Below, piece after piece: positions 33,838 to 43,433 of a stretch of 64,000 nt of DNA. The stretch is from contig NZ_QREV01000004.1 in the NCBI RefSeq assembly GCF_003363715.1, positions 1 through 64,000 of the forward strand. Direction: 5' to 3'. Positions within the stretch are counted from its first letter, which is position 1. Every line of letters begins with the position of its first letter. Made by a program: the position numbers and the translations under genes. The notes beneath the pieces were generated by a model that was given only the letters and a program-made list of their open reading frames with translations, had not been told where the DNA came from and did not search any database. The stretch is from Parabacteroides acidifaciens (GTDB taxonomy: Bacteria; Bacteroidota; Bacteroidia; Bacteroidales; Tannerellaceae).

Positions 33838-35550
33838 ATGAATACGGAATTATTAGGTAGCATTATCCAGATCATTTTGATGGTCGTTTTAGCTTATCCG
33901 TTAGGTAAGTATATTGCAAAGGTATATAAAGGGGAGAAAACCTGTTTTGATTTTCTGGCCCCGGTAGAAAGATGGATCTTTAAAATCTGCGGGATCGACC
34001 CGAAGGAGGAGATGAGTTGGAAAAGTTTCCTGAAGGCGCTCCTGACGGTCAACCTTTTCTGGTTCTTTTGGGGTATGATCCTGCTATGGACGCAACAGTA
34101 CCTGCCACTGAACCCGGATGGCAATGCCGGACAGTCGTCCCATTTGTCATTCAATACATGTATCAGCTTCATGGTGAACTGTAACCTGCAACATTATAGC
34201 GGAGAAAGCGGGCTGACCTATTTCACGCAATTATTCGTCATTATGCTGTTCCAGTTCATTACGGCCGCTACGGGAATGGCCGCCCTTGCCGGTATCTTCA
34301 AGGCGATGGCTGCCAAGACGACGAAGACGATCGGTAACTTCTGGGACTTGCTGATGAAAAGTTGCACCCGTATCCTGTTGCCGTTGTCGTTGGTTGTCGG
34401 GTTTATCCTGATCCTGCAAGGGACGCCGATGGGATTCGACGGAAAGATGCAGCTTACGACATTGGAGGGCCATGAGCAACAAATCTCGCAAGGTCCTGCC
34501 GCCGCCATCATCCCGATCAAGCAGTTGGGGACAAACGGGGGAGGCTACTTCGGCGTAAACTCTTCGCATCCGCTTGAAAACCCCACCTATCTGACCAATA
34601 TGGTGGAATGCTGGGCGATCCTGATCCTCCCGATGGCGATGGTCTTTGCATTGGGATTCTATCTGAAAAGGAAGAAGTTGTCTTATACGATTTTCGGTGT
34701 CATGCTCTTTGCCTACTTGGTTAGTGTGGGTATTAATACCTATTACGAGATGAACGGCAACCCGAAGATCGCTGAAATGGGGATCGACCAGGCAGCCGGA
34801 GCCATGGAAGGCAAGGAAACACGGCTCGGTGCAGCCGCCACGGCCCTGTGGAGTTGTACGACGACAGTCACTTCCAACGGCTCGGTCAATGGGATGCACG
34901 ACAGCACGATGCCGCTAAGCGGGATGATGGAGATGTTGAACATGCAGATCAATACCTGGTTCGGCGGCGTCGGGGTAGGATTTATGAACTACTATGCTTT
35001 TCTGATTATCGCCGTCTTTATCAGCGGTCTGATGGTCGGCCGTACGCCTGAGTTCTTAGGGAAGAAGGTGGAGGCGCGTGAGATGAAGATCGCCACGATC
35101 GTGGCGTTGGCTCATCCGTTTGTGATCCTGATCGGTACGGCGGTGGCTTGCTATTATTACGTCTATAATCCGGCCTTCGTGGAGGCGGAGGGAGGTTGGT
35201 TGAACAATCCCGGCTTTCATGGGCTGAGCGAGATGCTTTACGAATATACTTCTTCATCCGCCAATAACGGTTCGGGCTTCGAGGGGCTTGGCGATAATAC
35301 CTGGTTCTGGAACTTTACGACAGGTCTTGCGCTGATCATCTCGCGCTACCTCCCGATCGTCGGACAGGTTGCCATTGCCGGTCTGCTGGCGCAGAAGAAG
35401 TTTATACCGGAAAGTGCGGGGACATTGAAGACGGACACTGCGACATTTGCCGTGATGACCTTCAGCGTGATCTTTATCGTGGCTGCCCTGTCTTTCTTCC
35501 CTGCACTGACCTTAGGGCCGATTGCCGAATATTTTAGCATTTATCTTTAA
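33838..35550 (+). CDS. kdpA: KdpA, potassium channel-like subunit
   Basis: This 570-aa inner-membrane protein is the K+-binding and translocating subunit of the high-affinity Kdp ATPase. It shows the four-fold pore segments of the family (for example SFMVNCNLQHYSGE, LGTNGGGYFGVNSSHPLENP, TTTVTSNGSVNGMHD and SSANNGSGFEG), with many membrane helices. Length fits KdpA (about 560). It follows kdpF directly and is probably transcribed from the sigma-54 promoter at 33553. Confidence 0.97.
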   Translation: MNTELLGSIIQIILMVVLAYPLGKYIAKVYKGEKTCFDFLAPVERWIFKICGIDPKEEMSWKSFLKALLTVNLFWFFWGMILLWTQQYLPLNPDGNAGQSSHLSFNTCISFMVNCNLQHYSGESGLTYFTQLFVIMLFQFITAATGMAALAGIFKAMAAKTTKTIGNFWDLLMKSCTRILLPLSLVVGFILILQGTPMGFDGKMQLTTLEGHEQQISQGPAAAIIPIKQLGTNGGGYFGVNSSHPLENPTYLTNMVECWAILILPMAMVFALGFYLKRKKLSYTIFGVMLFAYLVSVGINTYYEMNGNPKIAEMGIDQAAGAMEGKETRLGAAATALWSCTTTVTSNGSVNGMHDSTMPLSGMMEMLNMQINTWFGGVGVGFMNYYAFLIIAVFISGLMVGRTPEFLGKKVEAREMKIATIVALAHPFVILIGTAVACYYYVYNPAFVEAEGGWLNNPGFHGLSEMLYEYTSSSANNGSGFEGLGDNTWFWNFTTGLALIISRYLPIVGQVAIAGLLAQKKFIPESAGTLKTDTATFAVMTFSVIFIVAALSFFPALTLGPIAEYFSIYL

Positions 35551-35587
35551 GTTGAATATCGAGTATTGAAAATTGAAAAGTAATACG

Positions 35588-37630
35588 ATGAAAGAGAATC
35601 GATCTGCTTCTTTGTTTCCGAAGGAGCTTGTTATAGAAAGCCTGAAACAGTCGTTCGTCAAGTTGGACCCCCGGACGATGTTCCGCAACCCGATTATGTT
35701 TATCGTCGAAGTGGTGACCTTCGTGATGTTGATCGTGACGGTTTGGGCGGCGGCTACAGGCAATACCGCACAGGGGTTGGCCGGGTATAATATAGTTGTT
35801 TTCATTGTGCTGTTCCTGACGCTGCTCTTTGCCAACTTTGCCGAAGCGATCGCCGAGGCACGTGGCAAGGCGCAAGCCGACAGCTTGCGTAAGACCCGCG
35901 AGGAGACGCCTGCAAAACGGGTGGATGCTAACGGTACGGTCACGACGGTGAGCAGTTCGCAGTTGAAAAAAGGCGATGTCTTTATCTGCGAGGCTGGCGA
36001 CACGATCCCTTCCGACGGCGAGATCATCGAGGGGTTGGCTTCGATCGACGAGAGTGCCATTACGGGCGAGTCGGCTCCGGTCATCCGTGAGGCCGGGGGC
36101 GATAAGAGCTCTGTGACGGGTGGTACGAAAGTGCTGTCCGACCAGATCCGGGTGATGGTGACGACACAGCCGGGCGAGAGCTTCCTCGACAAGATGATCG
36201 CCCTTGTGGAAGGCGCTTCACGGAAAAAGACGCCGAATGAGATTGCTTTGACGATCTTGTTGGCCGGTTTTACACTGGTGTTTGTGGTTGTATGCGGTAC
36301 GTTGAAGCCGCTTGCCGACTATTCGGGAACACAAATCACCATTGCGGCCTTCATCTCCCTGTTTGTTTGTCTGATCCCGACTACCATCGGTGGGCTGCTG
36401 TCCGCGATCGGTATTGCCGGTATGGACCGTGCCTTGCGGGCCAACGTAATAACCAAATCCGGCAAGGCTGTAGAGACAGCCGGCGACATAGACACCCTGT
36501 TGCTTGACAAGACCGGCACGATCACGATCGGCAACCGTAAAGCGACACAGTTCTATCCGGTGGCCGGGGTCGACGAACATTCTTTCGTACAGGCTTGCCT
36601 GATGGCTTCCCTGTCGGACGAGACGCCCGAAGGCAAATCGATCGTCGAACTGGGACGCGAGCGCGGCATCCGCATCCGCGATCTGAGCACTTCGGGTTCC
36701 CGGATGATCAGATTCACTGCCGAGACGAAGTGTTCGGGTGTCGATCTGAAAGACGGAACCCGTATCCGCAAAGGCGCTTTCGATGCCATCCGCCGAATGA
36801 GCGAGGCGGCCGGAAACAAGTACCCGGAGGAGGTGGCCGGACTGGTCGGGAAGATCTCTGGCAACGGCGGGACTCCGTTAGTGGTTTCGCAAGACGATTT
36901 CATCATCGGTGTGATCGAGTTGCAGGATATCATTAAACCGGGCATCCAGGAGCGTTTCGAACGGTTGCGCAAGATGGGTGTCAAGACGGTGATGGTGACG
37001 GGTGATAACCCTTTGACAGCTAAATATATCGCCGAAAAGGCCGGTGTGGACGATTTTATCGCCGAAGCCAAGCCGGAGGATAAGATGAACTACATCAGGA
37101 AAGAACAGGAAGCCGGCAAACTGGTGGCTATGATGGGCGACGGGACGAACGACGCCCCGGCACTGGCGCAGGCAAACGTCGGTGTAGCCATGAACAGCGG
37201 TACGCAGGCGGCTAAGGAAGCCGGCAATATGGTGGACCTGGACAACGACCCGACGAAGTTGATCGAGATTGTGGAGATCGGTAAGCAGTTGCTGATGACG
37301 CGCGGTACGTTGACGACCTTCAGTATCGCAAACGATGTGGCGAAATATTTCGCAATCGTTCCGGCCCTGTTCATGGTGGCGATCCCGCAGTTGGCGGCTC
37401 TGAACGTCATGCGTTTGCATAGTCCGGAAAGTGCGATCCTGAGTGCGGTGATTTTTAATGCCGTCATTATCCCGATCCTGATTCCGTTGGCTTTGCGGGG
37501 GGTGGCTTATAAGCCTATAGGGGCTTCGGCCTTACTGCGCCGTAACTTATTGATCTATGGGGTGGGCGGCGTGATCGCTCCGTTCATTGGAATCAAGTTG
37601 ATCGACATGATGGTCTCTCTTTTTTTCTAA
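35588..37630 (+). CDS. kdpB: KdpB, P-type ATPase catalytic subunit
   Basis: This 680-aa P-type ATPase hydrolyses ATP to drive K+ uptake through KdpA. It carries the phosphorylation motif DKTGTIT, the TGES actuator loop, TGDNPLTA and the hinge [10 protein letters not shown], with seven or so membrane helices. I start it at the ATG at 35588 ([10 protein letters not shown]). An upstream TTG in frame at 35573 is not supported. It lies 37 bp after kdpA. Confidence 0.97.
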   Translation: MKENRSASLFPKELVIESLKQSFVKLDPRTMFRNPIMFIVEVVTFVMLIVTVWAAATGNTAQGLAGYNIVVFIVLFLTLLFANFAEAIAEARGKAQADSLRKTREETPAKRVDANGTVTTVSSSQLKKGDVFICEAGDTIPSDGEIIEGLASIDESAITGESAPVIREAGGDKSSVTGGTKVLSDQIRVMVTTQPGESFLDKMIALVEGASRKKTPNEIALTILLAGFTLVFVVVCGTLKPLADYSGTQITIAAFISLFVCLIPTTIGGLLSAIGIAGMDRALRANVITKSGKAVETAGDIDTLLLDKTGTITIGNRKATQFYPVAGVDEHSFVQACLMASLSDETPEGKSIVELGRERGIRIRDLSTSGSRMIRFTAETKCSGVDLKDGTRIRKGAFDAIRRMSEAAGNKYPEEVAGLVGKISGNGGTPLVVSQDDFIIGVIELQDIIKPGIQERFERLRKMGVKTVMVTGDNPLTAKYIAEKAGVDDFIAEAKPEDKMNYIRKEQEAGKLVAMMGDGTNDAPALAQANVGVAMNSGTQAAKEAGNMVDLDNDPTKLIEIVEIGKQLLMTRGTLTTFSIANDVAKYFAIVPALFMVAIPQLAALNVMRLHSPESAILSAVIFNAVIIPILIPLALRGVAYKPIGASALLRRNLLIYGVGGVIAPFIGIKLIDMMVSLFF

Positions 37631-37746
37631 GTATAAATATCTCTTGACACTGCGCGCCGCCTGGCGGATGTTTCTGCGTGATCCGGAAAGGCTGCCGGGC
37701 GGGAGCGGGTGTTTCGCAATTAAGAACGTAAAGAAAATCAAATCAT

Positions 37747-38340
37747 ATGATATCGAATCTGTTTAAATCATTCAAGCTGACGATTGCATTTTGCATCCTC
37801 TTCAGTGTCAGTTATATCTTCATCCTGTGGCTTTTTGCGCAGGTAGCCGGTCCGAATAAGGGCAATGCCGATGTGGTCGAACTGAACGGCCGTATAGTAG
37901 GCGCAGCCAACGTGGGGCAGCAATTCACAAAGGATATTTATTTCTGGGGCCGCCCGTCGCATGCGGGTGACGGCTACGACGCTTCCAGCTCGGCGGGCAG
38001 CAATAAAGGACCGTCCAACGAAGAATATCTGGCGGACATACAGGCGCGTATCGACACCTTCCTCGTGCATCATCCTTACCTGAAACGCGAACAGGTTCCT
38101 GCCGAAATGGTCACCGCCAGCGGCTCCGGCCTCGATCCGGATATTTCCCCGAAAGCCGCCTATGCGCAGGTGCAACGGGTAGCTGATGCACGTGGCATCT
38201 CTCCGGAAAAGGTGATGGCCATTGTCAACGCGAATGTCGAAGGTCCGCTGTTGGGATTGTTCGGCCCGGAAAAAGTCAATGTCCTGAAGTTGAACGTGGC
38301 TTTAGAGAAGTTGGAAACAAGTAATCAACAAACCAAATAA
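37747..38340 (+). CDS. kdpC: KdpC, accessory subunit of Kdp ATPase
   Basis: This 197-aa protein has one N-terminal membrane helix (about 8-30) and a soluble domain with the KdpC motifs GRPSHAGDGYDASSSAGSN and ASGSGLDPDISPKAA. It stabilises KdpB and raises ATP affinity. The 116-bp gap after kdpB has no gene. It is followed after 9 bp by an outer-membrane protein gene. Confidence 0.96.
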   Translation: MISNLFKSFKLTIAFCILFSVSYIFILWLFAQVAGPNKGNADVVELNGRIVGAANVGQQFTKDIYFWGRPSHAGDGYDASSSAGSNKGPSNEEYLADIQARIDTFLVHHPYLKREQVPAEMVTASGSGLDPDISPKAAYAQVQRVADARGISPEKVMAIVNANVEGPLLGLFGPEKVNVLKLNVALEKLETSNQQTK

Positions 38341-38349
38341 GAATAAAAT

Positions 38350-39105
38350 ATGAACGCAATAATTAAAAAGGCATTAGCCGCAGTAATAACAGTTTCTTTC
38401 TGCTCCTTCGGGATGATAAAAGCGCAGGATGACGAAAGCGGAGCTACATTCAACGTCCAGGGCGACCTGGTCAGCTCCTATATCTGGCGTGGTATGTACC
38501 AGACGGGTGCCAGTTTCCAGCCTACATTTTCCTTCGGCATCGCCGGCTTCTCGCTGACAGCCTGGGGATCGACCGACTTCGACGGGTATCAGGCTTCGGA
38601 AGGACTTGCCAACAAGGAAATCGACCTGACGGCCGCTTATACGTTCGGCAATTCCGGCCTGACCTTGTCTGTCGCCGACCTCTGGTGGGGCGGACAAGGG
38701 GCTAACAAGTACTTTAACTTTAAGAGCCATGAGACGGCACATCACTTTGAGGCAGGCTTGGCTTACACCCTTCCCGTGGAGAAGTTCCCGCTGTCGGTGG
38801 CTTGGTACACGATGTTTGCCGGACAGGACAAGGATGCGGAGGGCGGTCAGAACTATTCCTCTTACGTCGAGTTGAACTATCCGTTCTCGGTGAAACGTGT
38901 CGATCTGAACGTCACCTGCGGGTTGGTCCCTTACAAGGCACCCCAGTATTATACCAACGGCTTTGCCGTTACGAACGTGGCGTTGAAAGGAACTACCGCG
39001 ATAAAGGTTACGGATTCGTTTTCTTTACCTATTTTTGCACAGGCCATCTGGAATCCCCGGTTGGAAGATGCGCACCTGGTCTTCGGCTTTACATTGAAAC
39101 CGTAA
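38350..39105 (+). CDS. Outer-membrane beta-barrel protein in the kdp operon (TorF-like)
   Basis: This 251-aa protein has a Sec signal (cleavage after MIKAQ) and alternating beta strands across its whole length, with the opening DLVSSYIWRGM motif seen in TorF-type putative porins. The barrel ends in FTLKP rather than a terminal aromatic. It lies between kdpC and kdpD, so it is probably co-expressed under low K+, possibly as a channel for K+ passage through the outer membrane. That role is inference from position. Confidence 0.7.
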   Translation: MNAIIKKALAAVITVSFCSFGMIKAQDDESGATFNVQGDLVSSYIWRGMYQTGASFQPTFSFGIAGFSLTAWGSTDFDGYQASEGLANKEIDLTAAYTFGNSGLTLSVADLWWGGQGANKYFNFKSHETAHHFEAGLAYTLPVEKFPLSVAWYTMFAGQDKDAEGGQNYSSYVELNYPFSVKRVDLNVTCGLVPYKAPQYYTNGFAVTNVALKGTTAIKVTDSFSLPIFAQAIWNPRLEDAHLVFGFTLKP

Positions 39106-39121
39106 ACAGTAATTCAGGCAA

Positions 39122-40243
39122 ATGAACAGAGAAGAGAGCGTACAACACTTTTTGGATTTGCTGAAAAAGTCCCGTCGCGGTAACTTCAAAATCTACATCG
39201 GCATGATTGCCGGTGTGGGCAAGTCGTACAGGATGTTGTCGGAGGCACACGAGTTGCTTCGCAGCGGGATAGATGTGCAGGTCGGCTACATCGAGACGCA
39301 TGGCCGGGCCGAGACAGAGGCGTTGGTTAAGGGGCTTCCCCTTATCCCGCGCCGTAAGTCGTTTTACAAAGGCAAGGAGGTCGAAGAGATGGATCTGGAC
39401 GCTATCCTGAACATCCGCCCCGAAGTGGTGATCGTCGATGAACTGGCCCACACCAACGTGGAGGGCAGCAAGAACGAAAAACGCTGGCAGGACGTGATGG
39501 ACATTCTGGAGGCGGGGATCAGCGTGATTACCGCCGTCAACATCCAGCACCTCGAAGGACTGAACGAAGAAGTGCAGGATATCGCCGGCATCGAGGTGAA
39601 GGAACGCATCCCCGACAGTGTGCTGGAGCAGGCGGACGAGGTGGTGAACATCGATCTTACCGCCGACGAGTTGGTGGCACGCCTGAAAGCCGGTAAGATT
39701 TATAAGCCGGAGAAGGTGCAGACGGCGCTGAACAATTTCTTTAAGTCCGAAAACATCCTGCAGCTCCGCGAACTGGCTTTGAAGGAGGTGGCTTTGAGGG
39801 TGGAAAAGAAGGTTGAAAACTCTGTCCCTGTCAATACGGGCGTCCGTCATGAAAGATTCCTCGCCTGCATCAGCAGCCACGAGAAGGCGCCTCGGAAGGT
39901 GATCCGTAAGGCTGCACGCTTGGCTACGCGGTATAATTCGAAGTTTTTTGTCCTGTATGTCCAGACTCCGCGTGAAAGTATAGACAGGATACCATTGGCT
40001 AACCAGCGGTATCTATCGAACCATTTCAAACTGGCTACCGAGCTGGGCGGTGAAGTGATCCAGATCCAATCGGAGAACATCCCGGAAAGTATCGTGCAAG
40101 TGTGCAGGGAGAAACAGATTACAACGGTGTGCGTGGGAAAACCTTCGTTTGGCCTTCGTTCTGTACTGGTGTCGATCTTTCAGTACAGGACCTTGTTAAA
40201 TAGTTTGTCGCAGTTGAATATTGACCTGATAATAATAGCATAG
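39122..40243 (+). CDS. kdpD: KdpD sensor domain only (no kinase)
   Basis: This 373-aa protein carries only the N-terminal KdpD domain (about 15-225: Walker A GMIAGVGKS at 27-35, VDELAHTN, ITAVNIQHLEGLN) and a universal-stress-protein domain (about 245-373). The membrane, HisKA and HATPase parts of the E. coli KdpD are absent. The kinase function is supplied by the separate histidine kinase gene 3 bp downstream. A split like this is familiar to me from Bacteroidales kdp loci. The domain may regulate that kinase by binding it, which is inferred. Confidence 0.93.
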   Translation: MNREESVQHFLDLLKKSRRGNFKIYIGMIAGVGKSYRMLSEAHELLRSGIDVQVGYIETHGRAETEALVKGLPLIPRRKSFYKGKEVEEMDLDAILNIRPEVVIVDELAHTNVEGSKNEKRWQDVMDILEAGISVITAVNIQHLEGLNEEVQDIAGIEVKERIPDSVLEQADEVVNIDLTADELVARLKAGKIYKPEKVQTALNNFFKSENILQLRELALKEVALRVEKKVENSVPVNTGVRHERFLACISSHEKAPRKVIRKAARLATRYNSKFFVLYVQTPRESIDRIPLANQRYLSNHFKLATELGGEVIQIQSENIPESIVQVCREKQITTVCVGKPSFGLRSVLVSIFQYRTLLNSLSQLNIDLIIIA

Positions 40244-40246
40244 TGT

Positions 40247-41977
40247 ATGGATAAGCTCTTTAGTCTGAAAATAAAAACGAAACTGACCTCCGGTATCGGT
40301 TTGTTGTTTACGTTGATTGTCCTGCTTGGCGGTGTGGCGGTCAAGAACATTACGGATATGTCTGCCGACACGCAGAACATCCTGGCGGATAATTATAATT
40401 CGCTTCTCTATTCCCGCCGGATGCTGGATGCCCTCGAACGGATTGAGACGGACCCGACAGCACGTGCGGAGTTCGAAAGGAACCTGGAACTGCAAAAGAA
40501 GAATATCACCGAGGTCGACGAAAACGTGGCGACGGCGCATCTAATCACGCAGTATGAGGCAATGCATCGTAACCAGAACGACACGACTATCCGGCGTGTC
40601 CGGACAGCCCTCAATGACATCATGACCCTTAATATGGCGACGATCTACAGGAAAAGCCAGGTTGCCGGGCATACGGCGGACCAGGCATTACTCTGGATAT
40701 GTATCATTGCGATGGCTTGTATCCTGATCGCTTTTGCATTCCTGATCCGCCTGCCCCGTTCCATCACGACGCCGATCCGCAAACTGACCGACGGCATAAT
40801 GGAGATCGCAAACCATAATTACGAAAAGAGGCTTGACTTAGGCGATAATCAGGAGTTCGCCGGAGTTGCCGCCTCCTTCAACCGGATGGCTGAACGGCTG
40901 ACGGAATACCGGAAGAGTACGTTAGCTGATATCATCCAAGCCAAAAAATACATCGAAGCGATTGTCAACAGCATCACCGAACCGATCATAGGGCTCGACC
41001 GCGACCGTTCCATCCTCTTCGCGAATGACGAAGCACTCACCATCCTGAATTTAAAACGGGAAAACGTGATGGGAAAGTCCGCAGCCGAGCTGGCGTTGAA
41101 AAATGACTTGCTCCGCCGTTTGGTTCGCGAACTGATCCAGCCCGACGAGAAGAAGGAGCCTCTGAAGATCTATGCCGACAATAAAGAAAGCTATTTCCAG
41201 GCAAAATACATCCCGATCCATGTGACGGACAGTGACGGACGCGAAACCGAGTATGCCGGCGATGTCATCCTCCTGAAGAATATCACCGAGTTCAAAGAGT
41301 TGGACTCTGCGAAAACAACCTTTATCTCCACCATCTCCCACGAGCTGAAAACTCCTATCTCGGCCATCTTAATGAGCCTGAAACTTCTTGAAGACAAACG
41401 GGTGGGAGACATGAACGACGAACAGAAGGCGCTTGCCGAAAGCATGAAGGAAAGCAGTGACCGCCTACTCGAAATCACCGGCGAACTCCTCAAGATGACG
41501 CAGGTGGAAACGGGCAAACTGCAACTGAATCCGAAGATCACGAAGCCGATTGAACTGATCGATTATGCTATCAAGGCGAACCGGGTACAGGCGGAGCGTT
41601 TCAATTGCCATATCGAGGTGGAATATCCGGAAAAGATTTCCAAACTCTTTGTCGATAGCGAGAAGATCGCCTGGGTGTTGACAAATCTCCTTTCCAACGC
41701 TATCCATTACACGCCGGAGAACGGCCGTATCATTATCGGTGCACGCCAGGCAGACAAGACGGTGGAAATATTCGTCCGGGACTTCGGCAAAGGCATCGAT
41801 CCCCGTTACCATCAAAGTATCTTCGACCGTTACTTCCGTGTCCCCGGCACAAAAGTACAAGGGAGCGGCCTCGGCCTCGCCATCAGCAAAGACTTCATCG
41901 AAGCGCACGGCGGCACGATCCGCGTGGAGAGCGAGGTGGGCAAGGGAAGTACGTTTATCATTACCTTTAATGTATAA
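40247..41977 (+). CDS. HAMP/PAS sensor histidine kinase paired with KdpD
   Basis: This 576-aa membrane kinase has transmembrane helices at about 13-33 and 147-168 flanking a periplasmic domain of about 110 residues, then HAMP (about 169-222), PAS (about 230-345), HisKA with His365 in ISTISHELKTPIS, and HATPase (NLLSNAIHYTPENG, GSGLGLAISKDF). Its gene starts 3 bp after the sensor-only KdpD, so they are translationally linked. It probably phosphorylates a sigma-54-type regulator, since no KdpE gene is in the window; the regulator at 26463 is the nearest candidate. Confidence 0.9.
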   Translation: MDKLFSLKIKTKLTSGIGLLFTLIVLLGGVAVKNITDMSADTQNILADNYNSLLYSRRMLDALERIETDPTARAEFERNLELQKKNITEVDENVATAHLITQYEAMHRNQNDTTIRRVRTALNDIMTLNMATIYRKSQVAGHTADQALLWICIIAMACILIAFAFLIRLPRSITTPIRKLTDGIMEIANHNYEKRLDLGDNQEFAGVAASFNRMAERLTEYRKSTLADIIQAKKYIEAIVNSITEPIIGLDRDRSILFANDEALTILNLKRENVMGKSAAELALKNDLLRRLVRELIQPDEKKEPLKIYADNKESYFQAKYIPIHVTDSDGRETEYAGDVILLKNITEFKELDSAKTTFISTISHELKTPISAILMSLKLLEDKRVGDMNDEQKALAESMKESSDRLLEITGELLKMTQVETGKLQLNPKITKPIELIDYAIKANRVQAERFNCHIEVEYPEKISKLFVDSEKIAWVLTNLLSNAIHYTPENGRIIIGARQADKTVEIFVRDFGKGIDPRYHQSIFDRYFRVPGTKVQGSGLGLAISKDFIEAHGGTIRVESEVGKGSTFIITFNV

Positions 41978-42034
41978 TATCGTTTAGAAGTAACAAAAAT
42001 ACTCTGATAGCCGGTCGGGAAGATCTCGGATCAG

Positions 42035-43348
42035 TTAGAACAATTGTATCATCAGCAGCCCCAACGCCACCGACACCCCGGTTGCGATCAGTCCCGGCAT
42101 CATGAACGAATGGTTGAGGATGTATTTGCCGATGTGGGTTGTTCCGGTACGGTCGAAATTGATGGCGGCTACGACTGTCGGGTAGTTCGGGATGAAGAAG
42201 TAACCGTTTACAGCCGGGAAAAGCGCGATAAGCATATACGGGGAGATGCCGAGGGCGATTCCTAACGGCAGTAATGCACGGATAGTCGCAGCCTGGCTGA
42301 ACAGCAGGATGGACATCACGAACAGGGCCAGACCGAACAGCCAGGGCATTTCCGTCACGATATGTTCGATCGAACCTTTCAGTTCGGCCATATTCCCGCC
42401 GATGAACGTGTCGCCCATCCAGGCGATACCGAAGATGGCAACTACCGCTTGCATACCGGCGGAGAAGACAGAACCTTGTACGGCCTTTATCCCGTCCGTC
42501 CGGGTGATGAGCAGGATCAGGGCGGCGGCCGAAAGCATCAATATCTCGATGATATGCGCCATCTGCATCTGCCGGGTTGCCCCGTCGGCCAGCGCGAACA
42601 CCGGACGCAATGAATCCATCGAACCGAAGAGGACGATCCCGATGGTCGCCGTAATGAAGATTACCACTGACAGGAGGGCGGCACGATGGTTCTCGACGCC
42701 TTTTGACACATATTTGTCATTCGTAAACTCTCCGTTGGCGACGCGGCGCAGGTATTCCGGATCGTCCGTCAGTTCCTTTCCGACGCGGAGGGAATAGAAT
42801 GCACCAGCCAGAACACCAACCAGTGTACAGGGAACGGAAATCATCAGAATGTTCATCAATGAAATATTATATCCCGCTAACATACTGAGCAGAGCCACCG
42901 TTGCCGCCGATATCGGACTGGCGGTAATGGCCTGTTGGGAAGCGATAACGGCAATCCCTAACGGGCGTTCGGGGCGAATCTTTGTCTCTGTTGCGACTTC
43001 TGCGATCACGGGAAGGACGGAATAGGCCACGTGCCCCGTTCCGGCAATGAAAGTAAAGACGTATGTAACTAACGGGCTCAATATCGTGATCTTGGAAGGA
43101 TTCCTGCGTAACAACTTTTCCGCCCACTTCACCATCAGGTCCAGGCCGCCGGCTGCCTGCATACAACTGGCTGCCGCGATGACCGCTACGATCATCAGCA
43201 TTACGTCGATGGGTGGGGAAGTCGGCTCCAGTCCGAATACGAAAGTAAGGACTGCTAATCCCAGACCGCCCAATACACCTAACCCGATGCCTCCGAGGCG
43301 GGCTCCTATTATAATTGCAATTAAAACGAATAGTAATTGTAACAACAT
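42035..43348 (-). CDS. dcuB: Anaerobic C4-dicarboxylate transporter, Dcu family
   Basis: This 437-aa polytopic membrane protein of the DcuA/DcuB family exchanges fumarate, malate or aspartate for succinate. Family segments such as GGLGLAVLTFVFGLEPTSPP, FIAGTGHVAYSVLPVIAEV, RPERPLGIAVIASQQAITASP and FPAVNGYFFIPNYPTVVAA are all present and the length is normal. In Bacteroidales it supports succinate efflux during fumarate respiration. It is divergent from the beta-galactosidase gene with an 85-bp gap; the minus-strand TAAATTTG (complement of 43383-43390) may be its -7 box. DcuA versus DcuB cannot be settled by eye. Confidence 0.92.
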   Translation of the reverse strand: MLLQLLFVLIAIIIGARLGGIGLGVLGGLGLAVLTFVFGLEPTSPPIDVMLMIVAVIAAASCMQAAGGLDLMVKWAEKLLRRNPSKITILSPLVTYVFTFIAGTGHVAYSVLPVIAEVATETKIRPERPLGIAVIASQQAITASPISAATVALLSMLAGYNISLMNILMISVPCTLVGVLAGAFYSLRVGKELTDDPEYLRRVANGEFTNDKYVSKGVENHRAALLSVVIFITATIGIVLFGSMDSLRPVFALADGATRQMQMAHIIEILMLSAAALILLITRTDGIKAVQGSVFSAGMQAVVAIFGIAWMGDTFIGGNMAELKGSIEHIVTEMPWLFGLALFVMSILLFSQAATIRALLPLGIALGISPYMLIALFPAVNGYFFIPNYPTVVAAINFDRTGTTHIGKYILNHSFMMPGLIATGVSVALGLLMIQLF

Positions 43349-43369
43349 GGCTGTAAAATGCAGATTTAG

Positions 43370-43400
43370 TTTGTAAAGGTCGCAAATTTAGTTATTTTTG
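43370..43400 (+). promoter_or_regulatory. Consensus promoter of the beta-galactosidase gene
   Basis: TTTG (43370-43373), a 19-nt spacer and TATTTTTG (43393-43400) match the Bacteroidetes housekeeping promoter exactly. The start codon at 43434 is 33 bp downstream of the -7 box. It overlaps the possible -7 box of the divergent Dcu gene. Confidence 0.75.
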
Positions 43401-43433
43401 TCCTGCTAAGTACTACAAAAACACTAAATACAA

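Noticed and set aside
35573-35587. TTG start for kdpB
   Set aside because: An ATG 15 bp later begins the usual KdpB N-terminus; TTG starts are rare in this phylum.
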